Assembly: GCA_002454335.1 (NCBI GenBank)
Contig: DKIP01000061.1
Coordinates: forward strand, 1-6,809
Direction: 5' to 3'
Length of the DNA stretch: 6,809 nt
Source: Cytophagaceae bacterium UBA6715
Lineage (GTDB): Bacteria; Bacteroidota; Bacteroidia; Cytophagales; Spirosomataceae
Part shown: in pieces, positions 5,893-6,809 of the stretch
How the letters are laid out: each line of letters opens with the position of its first letter
How positions within the stretch are numbered: the stretch's first letter is position 1
Translations under genes and position numbers: made by a program
The notes under the pieces: generated by a model
What the model saw: only the letters and a program-made list of their open reading frames with translations
Databases searched by the model: none
Told to the model about the DNA's origin: nothing

Positions 5893-6809
5893 AAAAGGGC
5901 TATTCAACGGATCAAAATCATGCTCCGGAGGTAAATTCATCTTACTTCCTTTGAATACAGCATCTCCTCCACCCTGTTCAAAGTTTGAAGTTTGATCACC
6001 TAGATTACTTAAGTTAAAGCTTTCGCCTCCTTCAGCCCCACCAAACGGTTGGAAATCCAAATCGCAATATTTCGTGAATTTACCAATGAACTTCAACCAA
6101 ACGCTGTCCAAAGAACCGGACCGGTTTTTGGCCATGATAATTTCTCCCATGCCCGCTAATGAATTTCCGTTTTCATCGGCAGTAATCTGATAGTATTCCG
6201 GACGGTAAATGAACATAACTTGATCGGCATCTTGCTCAATGGCGCCCGATTCACGAAGGTCAGATAACTGTGGTTTCTTGTTTCCACCACGTGTTTCCGT
6301 TGAACGGTTCAACTGCGATAGCGCAATCACCGGTACATCCAATTCTTTGGCTAATTGCTTCAAGGCACGCGAGATTTGTGCAATTTCTTGTTCACGATTA
6401 CCGCTTGCTCCTTTGCCGCCGTTATCTCCGGTCATCAACTGCAAGTAGTCAATAACAATTAATTTAATGTCTTTTTGGGCCTTTAGACGTCGACATTTCG
6501 CTCGAAGTTCAAGGATAGATAAGGCGGGCGTATCATCAACGAAGATTGGTGCTTCATATAAACGCTTGATTTTCGTATGTAATTGTTGCCACTCATGTGG
6601 TTCTAATTTTCCTTTACGAATCTTTTCAGCTTCAATTTCCGCTTCTGCAGAAATGATACGATTGACTAATTGTACCGCACTCATCTCCAGCGAGAATAAG
6701 GCAACGGCATGGCCCCATTCTACGGCAGCGTTCCGACAAGCCGAAACAACAAAGGCCGTTTTACCCATACCTGGACGTGCAGCGATGATGATTAATTCTT
6801 GTTTTTGCC
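5890..6809 (-). CDS. dnaB: Replicative DNA helicase DnaB, C-terminal part
   Basis: This is the 3' part of the gene, 305 visible codons, with the 5' end beyond the right edge. DnaB is the hexameric helicase that unwinds DNA at the replication fork. The visible part opens on the RecA-like ATPase core: Walker A as ARPGMGKT (residues 10-17 of the fragment), SLEMSA with the catalytic Glu at about residue 41, and Walker B IVIDYLQL (about 117-124). ALSQLNRSTETR (about 162-173), DLRESGAIEQDADQV (about 183-197), the arginine-finger region FIYRPEYY (about 199-206), and KNRSGSLDSVWLKF (about 227-240) follow. The Met at 6766-6768 lies inside Walker A and is not a start. A tail of about 52 residues follows the core; it is rich in Gly, Ser, Asn and Asp and ends in EHDFDPLNSPF. 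No intein is seen in the visible part. The missing N-terminal domain should be about 190-220 residues. Confidence 0.95.
   Translation of the reverse strand, partial: QKQELIIIAARPGMGKTAFVVSACRNAAVEWGHAVALFSLEMSAVQLVNRIISAEAEIEAEKIRKGKLEPHEWQQLHTKIKRLYEAPIFVDDTPALSILELRAKCRRLKAQKDIKLIVIDYLQLMTGDNGGKGASGNREQEIAQISRALKQLAKELDVPVIALSQLNRSTETRGGNKKPQLSDLRESGAIEQDADQVMFIYRPEYYQITADENGNSLAGMGEIIMAKNRSGSLDSVWLKFIGKFTKYCDLDFQPFGGAEGGESFNLSNLGDQTSNFEQGGGDAVFKGSKMNLPPEHDFDPLNSPF

Noticed and set aside
6239..6455. Two plus-strand open frames (69 and 61 codons) within dnaB
   Set aside because: They are antisense to the helicase core, including Walker B, and are best explained as shadows.

Overview
The window looks like core chromosome from a member of the Bacteroidota, plausibly Cytophagales-like, although the genus cannot be fixed from this sequence. 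The evidence is moderate-to-low GC, Bacteroidota-style TAnnTTTG promoter elements, no convincing Shine-Dalgarno sequences, and a cbb3 oxidase cluster headed by the copper ATPase in the order ccoI-ccoS-ccoN. There is no sign of a mobile element, prophage, CRISPR array or RNA gene.

Left block (1-2890, minus strand): a tightly packed operon read right to left. It holds ccoI (copper-exporting P1B ATPase), ccoS (small assembly protein) and the first 71 codons of ccoN (catalytic subunit I of cytochrome cbb3 oxidase), which runs off the left edge. CcoI supplies copper, CcoS assists cofactor insertion, and CcoN is the high-affinity heme-copper core.

Middle block (2891-4278): a 137-bp divergent control region with several short inverted repeats separates ccoI from a plus-strand gene for a 127-residue protein. 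That protein is a Crp/Fnr-type cyclic-nucleotide-binding fold with no DNA-binding domain. A clear hairpin terminator follows it, and its T-run overlaps the stop codon of a convergent minus-strand gene for a classical short-chain dehydrogenase/reductase.

Right block (4279-6809): rlmD (plus), an iron-sulfur 23S rRNA uracil-C5 methyltransferase, has a well-formed promoter that fixes its start. It converges on the 3' part of dnaB (minus), the replicative helicase, which is cut by the right edge at its Walker A motif. The space between the two stop codons is entirely filled by an inverted array of heptamer repeats that could form a long hairpin.

Most of the window is well-known housekeeping and respiratory biology. 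I do not see a convincing undescribed multi-gene system. The items most worth a second look are the HTH-less cyclic-nucleotide-binding protein divergent from the cbb3 cluster, the inverted heptamer array joining the rlmD and dnaB stop codons, and the SSB-tail-like end of DnaB.
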